Shown in pieces: positions 53,270 to 61,854 of a stretch of 64,000 nt of DNA. The stretch is from Acidisoma sp. L85. GTDB lineage: Bacteria; Pseudomonadota; Alphaproteobacteria; Acetobacterales; Acetobacteraceae. Each line of letters begins with the position of its first letter. Positions within the stretch are counted from its first letter, which is position 1. The position numbers and the translations under genes were made by a program. The stretch lies in assembly GCF_009765865.1 (NCBI RefSeq), contig NZ_LMUQ01000039.1, positions 197,271-261,270 on the forward strand, given 5' to 3'. The notes beneath the pieces are model-generated. The model searched no databases and was not told the origin of the DNA. It was given only the letters and a program-made list of their open reading frames with translations.

Positions 53270-53859
53270 TAGACCGGCATGCGGCGCAGCACCGCGCGAT
53301 AGGGCACCAGCAAACAAAGCGCCGAGATCATCTTCACTACGAAATCGCCGCCGGCCCAGGAGACCCAGCGCGGCGCCATAACGGGCAGCCCCCAAAAGCC
53401 GATCGACTGCAACGCGAAGTCCATATTGGGTCCGAGCACAGAAAACACCGCCGCGAAGGAGAGCGAGAAGAAGATCGTCGTATCCAGCGCCGAGCCGACC
53501 ACGGAACCCGCGAGAGGGGCGCGCCACCAGGCGAGGCGGCGCAGGCGGCCGAAGACCAGCACGTCCAGCAGTTGGCCCAGCAGGAAGGCGGTGCCGGACG
53601 CGATGGCAATGCGCGGCGCCCCGAGAATTGCCGAGGAAATGACGCCAGTAGCGAAACCGGCATAGATCGCGGACCGGGCGGCGCGCGGACCAAAGCTGCG
53701 ATTGGTGAGGTCGTTGACCAGGAAGGCGAAGGGATAGGTGAAGGCGCCCCAGGTCAGCACGTCACCCAAGCCGAAGGGCGTGAAGGGATACTGCACGGCG
53801 AGATTGGAGACGGTGATGACCACCATCATCGCCAAAACCGGAATCACGAACCGCCGCAT
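53251..53859 (-). CDS. yhhQ: Queuosine precursor transporter (YhhQ/VUT family)
   Basis: This 202-residue inner-membrane protein has about six hydrophobic segments. GLGDVLTWGAFTYPFAFLVNDLTNR and the following GPRAARSAIYAGF are typical of the YhhQ (DUF165) family, which imports preQ0/preQ1 or related bases. ATG 53859 has GGAG eight bases upstream. It is the last gene of a leftward operon (DedA-like, ATP-grasp, tlyA, yhhQ) and lies far from the que operon at 25-28.6 kb. Confidence 0.9.
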   Translation of the reverse strand: MRRFVIPVLAMMVVITVSNLAVQYPFTPFGLGDVLTWGAFTYPFAFLVNDLTNRSFGPRAARSAIYAGFATGVISSAILGAPRIAIASGTAFLLGQLLDVLVFGRLRRLAWWRAPLAGSVVGSALDTTIFFSLSFAAVFSVLGPNMDFALQSIGFWGLPVMAPRWVSWAGGDFVVKMISALCLLVPYRAVLRRMPVYQPAGG

Positions 53860-53910
53860 TTGCCACACTCCCGTAAACTTGTGGCTTTCAAGCGCCTGTG
53901 GCCGTCCGGA

Positions 53911-54663
53911 TCAATCCCGGATCGCAGCGATGAGGTATTCATGATTGCCTTCGGGCCCGGTTATCGGGCTTTCCGTGAGTCCTAGCACCCGCCAGCCCGG
54001 CAACCCCGCCCACCAGCCTCGGATGCGGTCGCAGACTTCCGCCCGCACGGCCGGATCCCGCACCACGCCCTTTGCCCCCACGCCGCTGGGTCCGGCCTCG
54101 AATTGCGGCTTGATGAGTGCCACGGCCCAGGCACCGGAGACGCAGAGTGCCAATGGCGCGGGCAGCAATGTCTGCAGACCGATGAAGCTCGCATCACAAA
54201 CCAGCGCCTCAACGGGCTCCTGCACCTGTTCGCTGGTGAGATGGCGGGCATTCACCCGTTCGCGCACCACGACGCGCGGATCGGAGCGCAGCTTCCACGC
54301 GAGCTGCCCATGGCCGACATCGACCGCATAGACACGCGCCGCCCCGGCCGCGAGCAGCACATCCGTAAACCCACCCGTCGAAGCGCCCACATCGAGGCAG
54401 ATCCGTCCTGCCGGGGACAGCTCGAATTCGGCCAAGGCATGGGCAAGCTTGAGGCCGCCGCGAGAGACCCAGGGATGGTCCTGCCCTTTCAGGGTGAGCG
54501 CCGCATCCTCGGACAGCATATCGCCCGCCTTGGCGACGCGGCGCGTGTCCATGAAGACCAGCCCGGCCATGATGAGTGCCTGAGCCCGCGCGCGGCTCTC
54601 CACCAATCCGCGTTCCACGAGAAGCTGGTCGGCGCGGCGGCGCGGGCGGCGTGCCTCGGCCAC
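53911..54663 (-). CDS. tlyA: TlyA-family S4-domain rRNA methyltransferase
   Basis: This 250-residue protein has an N-terminal S4 RNA-binding domain (RADQLLVERGLVESRARAQ) and an FtsJ-like methyltransferase domain with LDVGASTGGFTDVLLAAG, VYAVDVGHGQLAWKL, CDASFIGL and LIKPQFEAG (the K-D-K type residues). Homologues 2'-O-methylate rRNA. GTG at 54663 starts the S4 domain; the frame stays open further upstream through the neighbouring gene but is not coding there. Confidence 0.92.
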   Translation of the reverse strand: MAEARRPRRRADQLLVERGLVESRARAQALIMAGLVFMDTRRVAKAGDMLSEDAALTLKGQDHPWVSRGGLKLAHALAEFELSPAGRICLDVGASTGGFTDVLLAAGAARVYAVDVGHGQLAWKLRSDPRVVVRERVNARHLTSEQVQEPVEALVCDASFIGLQTLLPAPLALCVSGAWAVALIKPQFEAGPSGVGAKGVVRDPAVRAEVCDRIRGWWAGLPGWRVLGLTESPITGPEGNHEYLIAAIRD

Positions 54664-54679
54664 GGCGAGGCGGCCTCGA

Positions 54680-55795
54680 TCAGTCGTTCGCGGGATAGGA
54701 CGCCATGAGGCGCTTCTGCTGCCGCCACAGGCCGAGCAGCTTGAACAGCGGGGTCGGCCGGAAGCCACGCGCCCGGTTCGCGGCGCCGATCTCGAAGGCC
54801 GCCCGGTAGTGCATGAATTGCGCCGCATAGGCTTCGGGCAGGGTAGTGTCCGGGTCCCAGATATGGGTCGCCTCGGATCCCACGCCATTGACCTCAATGA
54901 TGCGGAAGCCGTCCCCGGCGCGAAGCTCGGCCGGACTCTCGTAGCGGATATCGAAACGGCCGAAGTGGAAGTCGGGGATGGAGCGGGCGATGCCTTCGAT
55001 GCGGCTGGTGAGCTCCGGGCTCACGAGATGGGCGCCGTTGCGGAAGGTCGAGCCCTTGCAGTGATTGCCGACAAAAACGAGCTTCACGCGCTCACCAGAA
55101 GCGGGAACCTCGTGCAGCCGGCCGGCGAGACGCGGCAGGTAGAGATGCGGGACGAGTCGACAGCGCGGCTCGGCAAGAACGAGCTCTTCGAGGGTCGAAC
55201 GGCCGTCGCCCACCACCACCGGAGAAGACTTCAGGGTCACGGAGGTAATACGTCCGACAGCCTCGCCGGGCCGCCGGATGTAGAAGATACCCGCTTCGCC
55301 CTCATGCGGGATGAGGGTCTGCAGCATGACCCGCCGTAACCTCGGGAAGGCCGACAGGTAGCGGCCGAGCTCCGCCCGGTCAGCAACCAGGCAGACGCCG
55401 GTTCCGTTGCAGCCAATGTCGGGCTTTACGACGAGAGGATAGGCGAGGTCCCCATCCGCCATGGCAGCTTCGGCGATGGCGAGGTCGTTCGACTCCGGAA
55501 AGGCGCCGGTGGTGAAGACGACATAGGGGGCGACCCACGCGCGGGCCTCGCCACTGATCTGATCGAGAATCGACTGCTTGGATTCGCCGCACAACCCGCC
55601 GGCATCGATGCCGGGATTGGCCGCTGTCGCGAGCACCGGGTTTCCGTAGCGAATACCAAGGCCGATCCATTGCAGCACGACGGGCGTGTAGAACAGCCAG
55701 CCGGGCCAGAACTCGAACCACGAGGTCAGCCGCTCGGCCCGGGGGCGCTTACGGAAGCGAGAAAGTGCGCCAGCAGAAAAGGGGGTGTCCGTCAC
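54680..55795 (-). CDS. ATP-grasp domain protein (carboxylate-amine ligase fold)
   Basis: This 371-residue protein is read from GTG 55795, overlapping the DedA-like stop. The ATP-grasp core shows YPLVVKPDIGCNGTGVCLV, MLQTLIPHEGEAGIFYI, GRFDIRYES and the metal/ATP motif FRIIEVNGVGSEATH. It resembles D-Ala-D-Ala ligase/alpha-glutamate ligase folds, but the substrate is unknown. The same frame is open for a further 215 codons upstream, where it only shadows the DedA-like gene. Confidence 0.82.
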   Translation of the reverse strand: MTDTPFSAGALSRFRKRPRAERLTSWFEFWPGWLFYTPVVLQWIGLGIRYGNPVLATAANPGIDAGGLCGESKQSILDQISGEARAWVAPYVVFTTGAFPESNDLAIAEAAMADGDLAYPLVVKPDIGCNGTGVCLVADRAELGRYLSAFPRLRRVMLQTLIPHEGEAGIFYIRRPGEAVGRITSVTLKSSPVVVGDGRSTLEELVLAEPRCRLVPHLYLPRLAGRLHEVPASGERVKLVFVGNHCKGSTFRNGAHLVSPELTSRIEGIARSIPDFHFGRFDIRYESPAELRAGDGFRIIEVNGVGSEATHIWDPDTTLPEAYAAQFMHYRAAFEIGAANRARGFRPTPLFKLLGLWRQQKRLMASYPAND

Positions 55796-56370
55796 GGGGT
55801 GGCTTTCCCTTTCATCTGCCGGGCGAAGATCCGGCTCATCGTCAGAAGAGCGATACAGAACACCCCGACGCCCGCCCAGCGCCAGGCGCCGAGATACGCG
55901 ATAATATAATGGCCGAGCTTCATCGACACGCCAAATAGCAGGCTCGTCCAAATGAGCGTGCCGAGTATCGCGGTGGCGGCAAAGATCAGGAAGGAGGCGC
56001 GGAGGAAACCGCAGGTCGTATAGGTGGGAAGCCGCAGACCCGGCAGGAAGCGGCTCACCAGGATGACCCAGGCGAGGCGCCCGGCAAGCCAGTCGCGCCC
56101 GATATCGCGCCGGCGGGGCGGAATAAACCGCTCCATCCAGGGGACAATGGCCGCGAGCCGTCCCATCCCATAGAGGCCCAAATCGCCCAGAACGATGCCG
56201 ACATAGAGGGCGAACAGGCCAATCTCGAGCGGGATCGCTCCCGCCTGCACCTGCATGGCCGTGATGATCGTCGCAGCGTCCTCCAGGATGAAGGTGCCGC
56301 CGATAACGGACAACACCTGCATCACCGGGTGCCGAAGCGCGGCGGCGATCAGAAGGAGAATCGTGGACAT
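55792..56370 (-). CDS. DedA/VTT-domain membrane protein
   Basis: This 192-residue integral membrane protein of the DedA (SNARE-associated/VTT) family has EDAATIITAMQVQAG, GIVLGDLGLYGMGRLA, the Arg-containing VSRFLPGLRLPTYTTCGFL motif and a C-terminal helix. DedA proteins move lipid carriers or other lipids across the membrane. ATG 56370 is preferred over a TTG one codon earlier. It is the first gene of the leftward operon. Confidence 0.88.
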   Translation of the reverse strand: MSTILLLIAAALRHPVMQVLSVIGGTFILEDAATIITAMQVQAGAIPLEIGLFALYVGIVLGDLGLYGMGRLAAIVPWMERFIPPRRRDIGRDWLAGRLAWVILVSRFLPGLRLPTYTTCGFLRASFLIFAATAILGTLIWTSLLFGVSMKLGHYIIAYLGAWRWAGVGVFCIALLTMSRIFARQMKGKATP

Positions 56371-56547
56371 CAATGAGGTATTGCGCGCTAACCGAGCGTG
56401 AGTTCGGGTTGGATATCGCCCGAAAGCATCGGAAATCCAAGCAGATTGTCGTGGGGTGGCAGCTTGGCTGCTATCCCGGCCCTCATCTTTTCATGAAGAT
56501 TTGCCCATGATGGTCATTGGGGCGCGGACCGGGATAGAAGCGGCGCC

Positions 56548-57081
56548 ATGAATCCTCGGGCCGACCGCCTCGCCGCCTTCCTCGTTCTCGCCGCCGCGGC
56601 TGCCGCCATCGCAATCGCCTTCGCGGCGGAGCATCTGATGGGCATGGCGCCCTGCCCGCTCTGCCTGCTGGAGCGCTGGCCCTATCGCGTCGCGATCCTG
56701 CTGAGCCTGCTCGCTCTCTTATTGCCCGGACGCTGGCCGCGCCCCGTGCTCTGGCTCGTCCTGCCGGTCATGCTGGTGGCGGCGGGTCTTGCCTTCCTGC
56801 ATCTCGGCGTCGAGCATCATTGGTGGCCGAGCCCTCTTCCCCAATGCAACGCGCCGCATCTCGACATGAGCAACCTGTCGAACCTTATGGCGAGCCTTCC
56901 GGCTCGGCCCTCGAAGCCTTGCGACGCACCCAACTACCTCGTCGCGCAGGTGCCCATCTCATTCGTGACGATGAACTTCCTCTATGCCGTCGTATTCGTG
57001 GTGTTGCTGTCGGTCTATCTGGGCAGCACGACGAGAGGAACGCGCGATGACGATAGCGACGACGAACCGGCTGCCGGGTGA
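56548..57081 (+). CDS. dsbB: Disulfide bond formation protein B (DsbB)
   Basis: This 177-residue four-helix membrane protein has the quinone-reducing pair CPLC in APCPLCLLERWPYR (about residues 36-39) and a second periplasmic pair (QCNAPH and KPCDAP). DsbB reoxidises DsbA and passes electrons to ubiquinone. It overlaps the ubiquinone gene coq7 by 35 bases, a functionally sensible pairing. Confidence 0.93.
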   Translation: MNPRADRLAAFLVLAAAAAAIAIAFAAEHLMGMAPCPLCLLERWPYRVAILLSLLALLLPGRWPRPVLWLVLPVMLVAAGLAFLHLGVEHHWWPSPLPQCNAPHLDMSNLSNLMASLPARPSKPCDAPNYLVAQVPISFVTMNFLYAVVFVVLLSVYLGSTTRGTRDDDSDDEPAAG

Positions 57082-57598
57082 CCGCTCCGCCAAGGCGGAG
57101 ACCGCGCGGATGATCCGGGTCGACCATGCCGGGGAATACGGCGCCAAACAGATCTACGCTGGGCAGCTTGCAGTTCTTGGACGCGGCCCAAAGGGCGACC
57201 TCATCCGTCACATGGCGGCGCAGGAGCAGGCGCATCTGGATACCTTCGCCGGGCTGATCGCCAGCCGGCGGGTTCGCCCCACGGCGCTGTTGCCCGTCTG
57301 GCGCGTCGCCGGATTCGCGCTCGGCGCCGTAACGGCCGCCATGGGCTCCCGCGCCGCCATGGCCTGCACCGTGGCCGTGGAGGAGACGATCGACGCCCAT
57401 TACGCCGCCCAATCGGATGCACTGCCGGAGGATGAGGCCGAGCTTCGCGACACGATCGAGACCTTCCGCGCCGAAGAGCTGGAACATCGCGACATCGGAT
57501 TGGACAATGAGGCCGAGCTTGCGCCGGCCTACCGGCTGCTCTCGGCCGTGATCAAGACGGGCTGCCGGATCGCCATCCACGCTAGCGAGCGGATCTGA
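57047..57598 (+). CDS. coq7: 3-demethoxyubiquinol 3-hydroxylase (Coq7)
   Basis: This 183-residue di-iron protein has ExxH-type ligands in IRVDHAGEYGAKQIYAG, QEQAHLD, AVEETIDAHY and EELEHRDIGL, a complete set for the COQ7 fold. It catalyses the penultimate step of ubiquinone synthesis. ATG 57047 lies inside the dsbB 3' end. The alternative frame start at 56984 is not plausible. Confidence 0.95.
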   Translation: MTIATTNRLPGDRSAKAETARMIRVDHAGEYGAKQIYAGQLAVLGRGPKGDLIRHMAAQEQAHLDTFAGLIASRRVRPTALLPVWRVAGFALGAVTAAMGSRAAMACTVAVEETIDAHYAAQSDALPEDEAELRDTIETFRAEELEHRDIGLDNEAELAPAYRLLSAVIKTGCRIAIHASERI

Positions 57599-57699
57599 TA
57601 TACCCGAGCCGCCCAGCGCGAGGCGGCGCGTTCATTTGACTTTCCAGGCGCCTGCTGGCGTTTGTTCGCGCGATCAGACAGGCGTGGAAGGCGACGAAG

Positions 57700-58692
57700 A
57701 TGCGGCTATGGCGGAAGCTCGGTCCGGCGGCACTCATCGGCTTGCTCCTGGGCGCCGGCACCTCCGGCGCGCGGGCGGCGCATCAGCAGATCGCCTTCAT
57801 CATCAACTCAAACAGCGCCTCGATAGATGAGATCGACATACAGACCCATCAGCGCATCCGGCAGATCCCGGTCTACCGCGAACCGCACCACATGGCGCTT
57901 TCGCCGGACGGTCATTCGCTGCTGATCGGCGACACGGCGGGCAATGCGATCTTTTTTCTCGATCCGCGCACCGGGGAATTGCAACGAAAAGTGACGGTGA
58001 GCGACCCCTATCAGCTCGTCTTCAGCCCGGACGGGCGGCTGTTGACCGTGGCTGGGCTCGCCCGCGACCAGATCGACATCTATGACGCGCGGACGATGCA
58101 GCTGCTGCATCGCATCCAGGCCCATACGATGCCGAGCCACATCAACTATTCGCCGGACAGCGCCACCGTCTTCGTGAGCCTTCAGGTGTCTGGCGAGCTG
58201 ATCGCCATCGACACGGCGACCGGCGCGGTGAAGTGGCAGAAGCCGGTCGGCAATACGCCGGCGGGCGTGCTTTGGCACAATGGCAAGCTGCTGGTCGGCA
58301 TCATGGGCGAGGCGCATGTCGCGATCGTCGATCCCGCCACCGGTGCGGTGGAGGGCGTGATCCCGACCGCCAAGGGCGCGCATGTGATGTTCATCCCGCC
58401 CGATGGCCGGATCATCTATGTGACCGACCGTGAGAGCGGCAATATCACCATCCTCGACGCGCACACTTTGCAGGTGATGCGGACCTTCCAGATGGCGGGC
58501 GGCCCGGATGACATGGATTTCGCGCCGGATGGCACGATCTGGGCGACGCTGCGCTGGGCCCACAAGGTGGCGCTCATCAACCCGGAGACCTTTACCTTCA
58601 CAACCATCCGCGTCGGCCGCTCGCCCCATGGCATCTGGATGAACACGCATGACCCCAAGATTTGGGGCCCGGCGGTCGCGAGCGCGCAGTAG
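57700..58692 (+). CDS. Exported YVTN-type beta-propeller protein
   Basis: This 330-residue protein has a signal peptide ending ARAAHQ and about seven repeats of a propeller unit with PDG and D-rich turns (HHMALSPDGHSLLIGDT, YQLVFSPDGRLLTVAGL, DDMDFAPDGTIWATL). Such repeats occur in YVTN/NHL-type proteins that bind partners or act as lactonases. The substrate is unknown. It lies ten bases before the fatty acid hydroxylase-family gene. Confidence 0.85.
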   Translation: MRLWRKLGPAALIGLLLGAGTSGARAAHQQIAFIINSNSASIDEIDIQTHQRIRQIPVYREPHHMALSPDGHSLLIGDTAGNAIFFLDPRTGELQRKVTVSDPYQLVFSPDGRLLTVAGLARDQIDIYDARTMQLLHRIQAHTMPSHINYSPDSATVFVSLQVSGELIAIDTATGAVKWQKPVGNTPAGVLWHNGKLLVGIMGEAHVAIVDPATGAVEGVIPTAKGAHVMFIPPDGRIIYVTDRESGNITILDAHTLQVMRTFQMAGGPDDMDFAPDGTIWATLRWAHKVALINPETFTFTTIRVGRSPHGIWMNTHDPKIWGPAVASAQ

Positions 58693-58701
58693 AGTAGCGG
58701 C

Positions 58702-59676
58702 ATGGGCAGCTTCAGCGATTTCCTCGCCGACCCCTTCGACTTCCTGGCCGGCTGGCTGCAGGGCCATCTGCTGTTGCCGATGCTGTGGCATCTGGGCCTC
58801 AGCGCCTGGGAGGATGTGAGCTACGGCTGGGCGCTGGTGGCGCTTTACGGCGTGGCCCAGGTCGGCATTACCCTCGCGCTGTCGATGCCGGCGGAGCGGC
58901 TTTGGCCGCTGGAGCGCTGGGCCAAGGCCGAGAGCGTCGGCACGGACATCTTCTACACGCTGCTGAACCGTATCGGCCTGCTGCCGCTGGTGAGCTTCGT
59001 GCTGTTCTACGCCGTGCAGACCTGGATGAATGGCTTCCTGACCGATCGCGGCATCGTGCCGCCGACGATCGAGCGCGCGTTACCCTTCCTGCTCGGCCAC
59101 CCGATCCTGACGCTGCTGGTCTATCTGGTGATCCTCGATTTTGCCGAATATTGGCGCCACCGGCTCTCGCATCGCTTCTATTGGTGGTACGCGCTGCATT
59201 CCCTGCATCACGCGCAGCGGCAGATGACCTTCTGGTCAGACGACCGGAATCATCTGCTGGATGATTTCGTCTCGGCGATCTGGTTTGGCATCGTGGCGCT
59301 GCTGATCGGTGTGCCACCGCTGCAATTCCCCATGCTGGTGCTGACTGTACGGATTCTGGAAAGCTTCAGTCACGCCAATACACGCGTGCATTTCGGTTGG
59401 CTGGGGGAGCGGCTGCTGATCTCGCCGCGCTTCCATCGCGCGCATCACAGCATCAAGGCGGCGGGCATGCGCAGCTGTAACTACGGCGCAACACTGCCGT
59501 GGTGGGACATGCTGTTCCGCACCGCTGATTTTGGCCGCGAGTATATCCGCACGGGCGACCCCTCGGCGGAGGAAGCGCTGCATACCGGTAGTTACGTGCA
59601 GCAGCAGGCGGCGGGAGTGCGGCGGCTAGTGAAAGCCCTCAGGCCTCGGCGGTCGAATAAGGCGGCGCGAGCCTGA
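58702..59676 (+). CDS. Sterol desaturase/fatty acid hydroxylase family protein
   Basis: This 324-residue membrane protein has the eight-histidine di-iron clusters of the family: HRLSHR, HSLHHAQR and HANTRVHFG, followed by HRAHHS. It has four to five hydrophobic segments. Substrates in bacteria include hopanoids, carotenoids, ornithine lipids and fatty acids; none can be chosen here. It probably shares a transcript with the propeller protein. Confidence 0.87.
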   Translation: MGSFSDFLADPFDFLAGWLQGHLLLPMLWHLGLSAWEDVSYGWALVALYGVAQVGITLALSMPAERLWPLERWAKAESVGTDIFYTLLNRIGLLPLVSFVLFYAVQTWMNGFLTDRGIVPPTIERALPFLLGHPILTLLVYLVILDFAEYWRHRLSHRFYWWYALHSLHHAQRQMTFWSDDRNHLLDDFVSAIWFGIVALLIGVPPLQFPMLVLTVRILESFSHANTRVHFGWLGERLLISPRFHRAHHSIKAAGMRSCNYGATLPWWDMLFRTADFGREYIRTGDPSAEEALHTGSYVQQQAAGVRRLVKALRPRRSNKAARA

Positions 59677-59752
59677 CGCTCGGCACATCGTTCACGATAC
59701 GGAAAGAAAGAGCGCGCTAGGCTCGCCACTCCGACACAGGCGGGAGTTCGGC

Positions 59753-60163
59753 GTGGCTATTCGTATTGATTCGCAAAAACCAGTTCAGTGGTCGAAGGCT
59801 ACGGACCCAACTCCGGCCTTCAGGCCCAGGCCGAACTCACTCGTATTTGGTGAGCGGAGAATCTCTTTTTCTCCAGCTCCCCCCGTCCAGCGCCAGTCGC
59901 CAACTGCAGCTACACCTGAGACCGAGGACGTCAAGAAGCTGACCGCCTTGAACTATGCGCTCCGCCAGGTGCATCGCGCATTAATCGACTTACCCATAGA
60001 GCTCGGACGGTCTGGCGGCATCGGCAATGATTATTTCGTTATAAAAATCATGCGGAATTCCGAAACGGGCGTCTATAGCTTCAAAATCCACTATTCTCCG
60101 CTCGGCAAAGAGACGGTAGCGAAATACCGCGAGGACCGACCACGCATTCCGCCCGAATACTGA
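59753..60163 (+). CDS. Orphan protein, unknown function
   Basis: This is an unrecognised 136-residue protein starting at GTG 59753 with GGGAG nearby. The first 55 residues are Pro/Gln/Arg/Thr-rich and likely disordered. The rest resembles a small alpha/beta domain (LNYALRQVHRALIDL, YFVIKIMRNSETGVYSFKI). It ends in a basic RPRIPPEY. No signal peptide or membrane segment. A strong hairpin follows 11 bases after its stop codon. Confidence 0.55.
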   Translation: MAIRIDSQKPVQWSKATDPTPAFRPRPNSLVFGERRISFSPAPPVQRQSPTAATPETEDVKKLTALNYALRQVHRALIDLPIELGRSGGIGNDYFVIKIMRNSETGVYSFKIHYSPLGKETVAKYREDRPRIPPEY

Positions 60164-60173
60164 CCACCAACAA

Positions 60174-60203
60174 AAGGGGCCCCGGTGTGAACCGGGACCC
60201 CTT
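60174..60203. terminator. Bidirectional hairpin terminator
   Basis: AAGGGG-C-CCCGG pairs with CCGGG-A-CCCCTT around a six-base loop. On the plus strand it ends the orphan gene. On the minus strand it is followed by TTTTG and can end the microgene at 60242-60313. Strong stem and position support a shared terminator. Confidence 0.7.
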
Positions 60204-60241
60204 CATTGATGACGGCCGTCGCTGGCCGAAAGTGACGTGTC

Positions 60242-60313
60242 TTAGGCCCGGCCAGTAACTTCGGCGGGGTTCATCCAGGTCACGGCAGCCAACGGCATCA
60301 TGCAATGAGACAC
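60242..60313 (-). CDS. 23-codon microgene with very strong Shine-Dalgarno
   Basis: GTG at 60313 opens a 23-residue ORF (MSHCMMPLAAVTWMNPAEVT, then GRA). GAAAGGAGGTGATCCA directly upstream complements the 3' end of 16S rRNA over more than 12 bases, with GGAGG seven bases from the start. A sigma-70-like promoter and a terminator flank it. It is not a PqqA, since the Glu-Tyr pair is missing. It could be a leader peptide or a small protein; function unknown. Confidence 0.5.
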   Translation of the reverse strand: MSHCMMPLAAVTWMNPAEVTGRA

Positions 60314-60348
60314 TGGATCACCTCCTTTCGGTTGTTGACGATGGGTCG

Positions 60349-60377
60349 ATTGTGCCTTCCGTGTGCGCCCTGTGCAA
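60349..60377 (-). promoter_or_regulatory. Predicted sigma-70 promoter of the microgene
   Basis: TTGCAC, a 17-base spacer and CACAAT on the minus strand lie 36 bases upstream of the microgene GTG. They are in the gap after the oxidoreductase gene, which ends at 60419 on the same strand. Confidence 0.4.
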
Positions 60378-60418
60378 GCATTCTCTACCGAGTCGTGCGA
60401 ACCTTCCCCGCTTAAATC

Positions 60419-61714
60419 TCAACTCATACCCTCGATGCCCGGCAACATCCCCCTGGTGACATCCCAGCGCCCCGTCGGCCCGCCCGCGAGCGATACTGGC
60501 GCGCCGCCACTAGCAGCCGAGCGGTAGATTGCCTCGATGATCCGCAGGTCCTGCAGCCCCTCCTCCCCCGGCGTCAACGGCGTCTTGTCGTTGCGGATCG
60601 ACCAGGCGAAGGCGTCCATTTCGCGCGCGAACTGGTCGTTCGGGGCGAGACCGATCGTACTGACGGTATTCGCCTCCCCGGCCTTCCGGCCAACCCTGAG
60701 CTCCAGGCTGTTATAGGAGAAGGCCGGGCTCATCTCGAACCAGGCCTTTTCCGACTGCACGCGCAAGTGATTGCTTTGATGAAAGGAATAGCCGGAGCTG
60801 CAAGTCGCGACCGTGCCCGAGGGGAAGCGCAGCGTGAACTGCGCGATATCCTCGATCTCGCGGAAACGCGGGTCGCTATCGGGTCGGGTAATCCGCCCTG
60901 TCACTTCCACCGGCTCCTCCCCGGTGATGTAGCGCGCGGCGTTGAAACAATAGATGCCGACATCGACCAGGCTGCCGCCGCCGGCCATCGCCTTCTTCTG
61001 CCGCCACTGGCCATTATTGGCGTCGTTCTGGCCGTTCACCGCATCGATCAACCGGATCGGCCCATTCGCCGGATCGCGCGCCATGGCGATGAGCCGGCGC
61101 TGATGTGGCTCGTACTGCATGCGATAAGCGATCATCAGCCTGCGCTTCGCCTTCGCACAGGCGTCGATCATGGCGCGGGCATCCGCAACGTTGGTCGCCA
61201 TCGGCTTTTCGCACAACACATGCATGCCCGCCTGCGCCGCCCGCACCGTGTATTCCATGTGCAGCGCATTCGGCAGCACGATGTAGACGATGTCGACATC
61301 GGGATTGTCCCGCAGCTTGTCGAAGTTCGCATAGTCATAGAGATGCGTCTCCGGCACGCCATATTGCGCCGCCACCGCCCGCGCCTTGTCGCGTTCGCCA
61401 CTGACTAAAGCGGTCACCCGCACGCTTTTAGCGTGTCCGAAACCCGGCAGGATCTGGTTCAACGCGAGATGGCCAAGCCCTACCACCGCGACCCCGAGCC
61501 GCGCCTTGACCGGGTCGCTATTGACAGTTGGCGGGTCGCTATCCGTGCTCGTGTCATGCAATGGCGGCAGGATCACGCGATCTTGCGAGACACTTCCGAA
61601 AAGCGCCGCCGGCTGATCAGAGGGCAAGGTCGCCGCCTCGGCTCGTGCGATCCCGAGGCCCGCGAGGCCCGCCGCCGTGGTCCCGAACAAGCCACGCCGC
61701 GATAGCTCGGCCAT
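60419..61714 (-). CDS. Tat-exported Gfo/Idh/MocA oxidoreductase, glucose-fructose oxidoreductase-like
   Basis: This 431-residue protein starts with a twin-arginine signal (LSRRGLFGTTAAGLAGLG) and has an NADP-binding start (GVAVVGLGHLALNQILPGF), the catalytic EKPMA motif (VLCEKPMATNV) and GGGSLVDVGIY. Periplasmic export with tightly bound cofactor is characteristic of Zymomonas-type GFOR, which makes sorbitol and gluconolactone from fructose and glucose. ATG 61714 (MAELSRRG) is chosen over an upstream start. The substrate could be another sugar. Confidence 0.85.
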   Translation of the reverse strand: MAELSRRGLFGTTAAGLAGLGIARAEAATLPSDQPAALFGSVSQDRVILPPLHDTSTDSDPPTVNSDPVKARLGVAVVGLGHLALNQILPGFGHAKSVRVTALVSGERDKARAVAAQYGVPETHLYDYANFDKLRDNPDVDIVYIVLPNALHMEYTVRAAQAGMHVLCEKPMATNVADARAMIDACAKAKRRLMIAYRMQYEPHQRRLIAMARDPANGPIRLIDAVNGQNDANNGQWRQKKAMAGGGSLVDVGIYCFNAARYITGEEPVEVTGRITRPDSDPRFREIEDIAQFTLRFPSGTVATCSSGYSFHQSNHLRVQSEKAWFEMSPAFSYNSLELRVGRKAGEANTVSTIGLAPNDQFAREMDAFAWSIRNDKTPLTPGEEGLQDLRIIEAIYRSAASGGAPVSLAGGPTGRWDVTRGMLPGIEGMS

Positions 61715-61854
61715 AATCGCATCCCCCTCGTGTCGTGGGGGCACTTGGGCCGCCGCAAACCGCGTTCAACGCCGGTCACGCGCCTGCGAAGCGGCGTTGC
61801 CGCTGGAACCCCGCAAGCGCAATCTTCGTGAAAGAGGATCGGGCGGAACACATC

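Noticed and set aside
54680-56440. Single 586-residue minus-strand ORF
   Set aside because: Only the last 371 residues look like protein (ATP-grasp). The first part shadows the DedA-like gene, which is a good family match in another frame.
60242-60313. Microgene considered as pqqA
   Set aside because: PqqA needs a Glu and Tyr in an ExxxY arrangement; this peptide has no Tyr and no pqq genes follow.
60314-60328. Plus-strand GGATCACCTCCTTT looks like the 3' end of 16S rRNA
   Set aside because: Only about 14 bases match and no other rRNA sequence is near; on the minus strand it is the Shine-Dalgarno of a small ORF.
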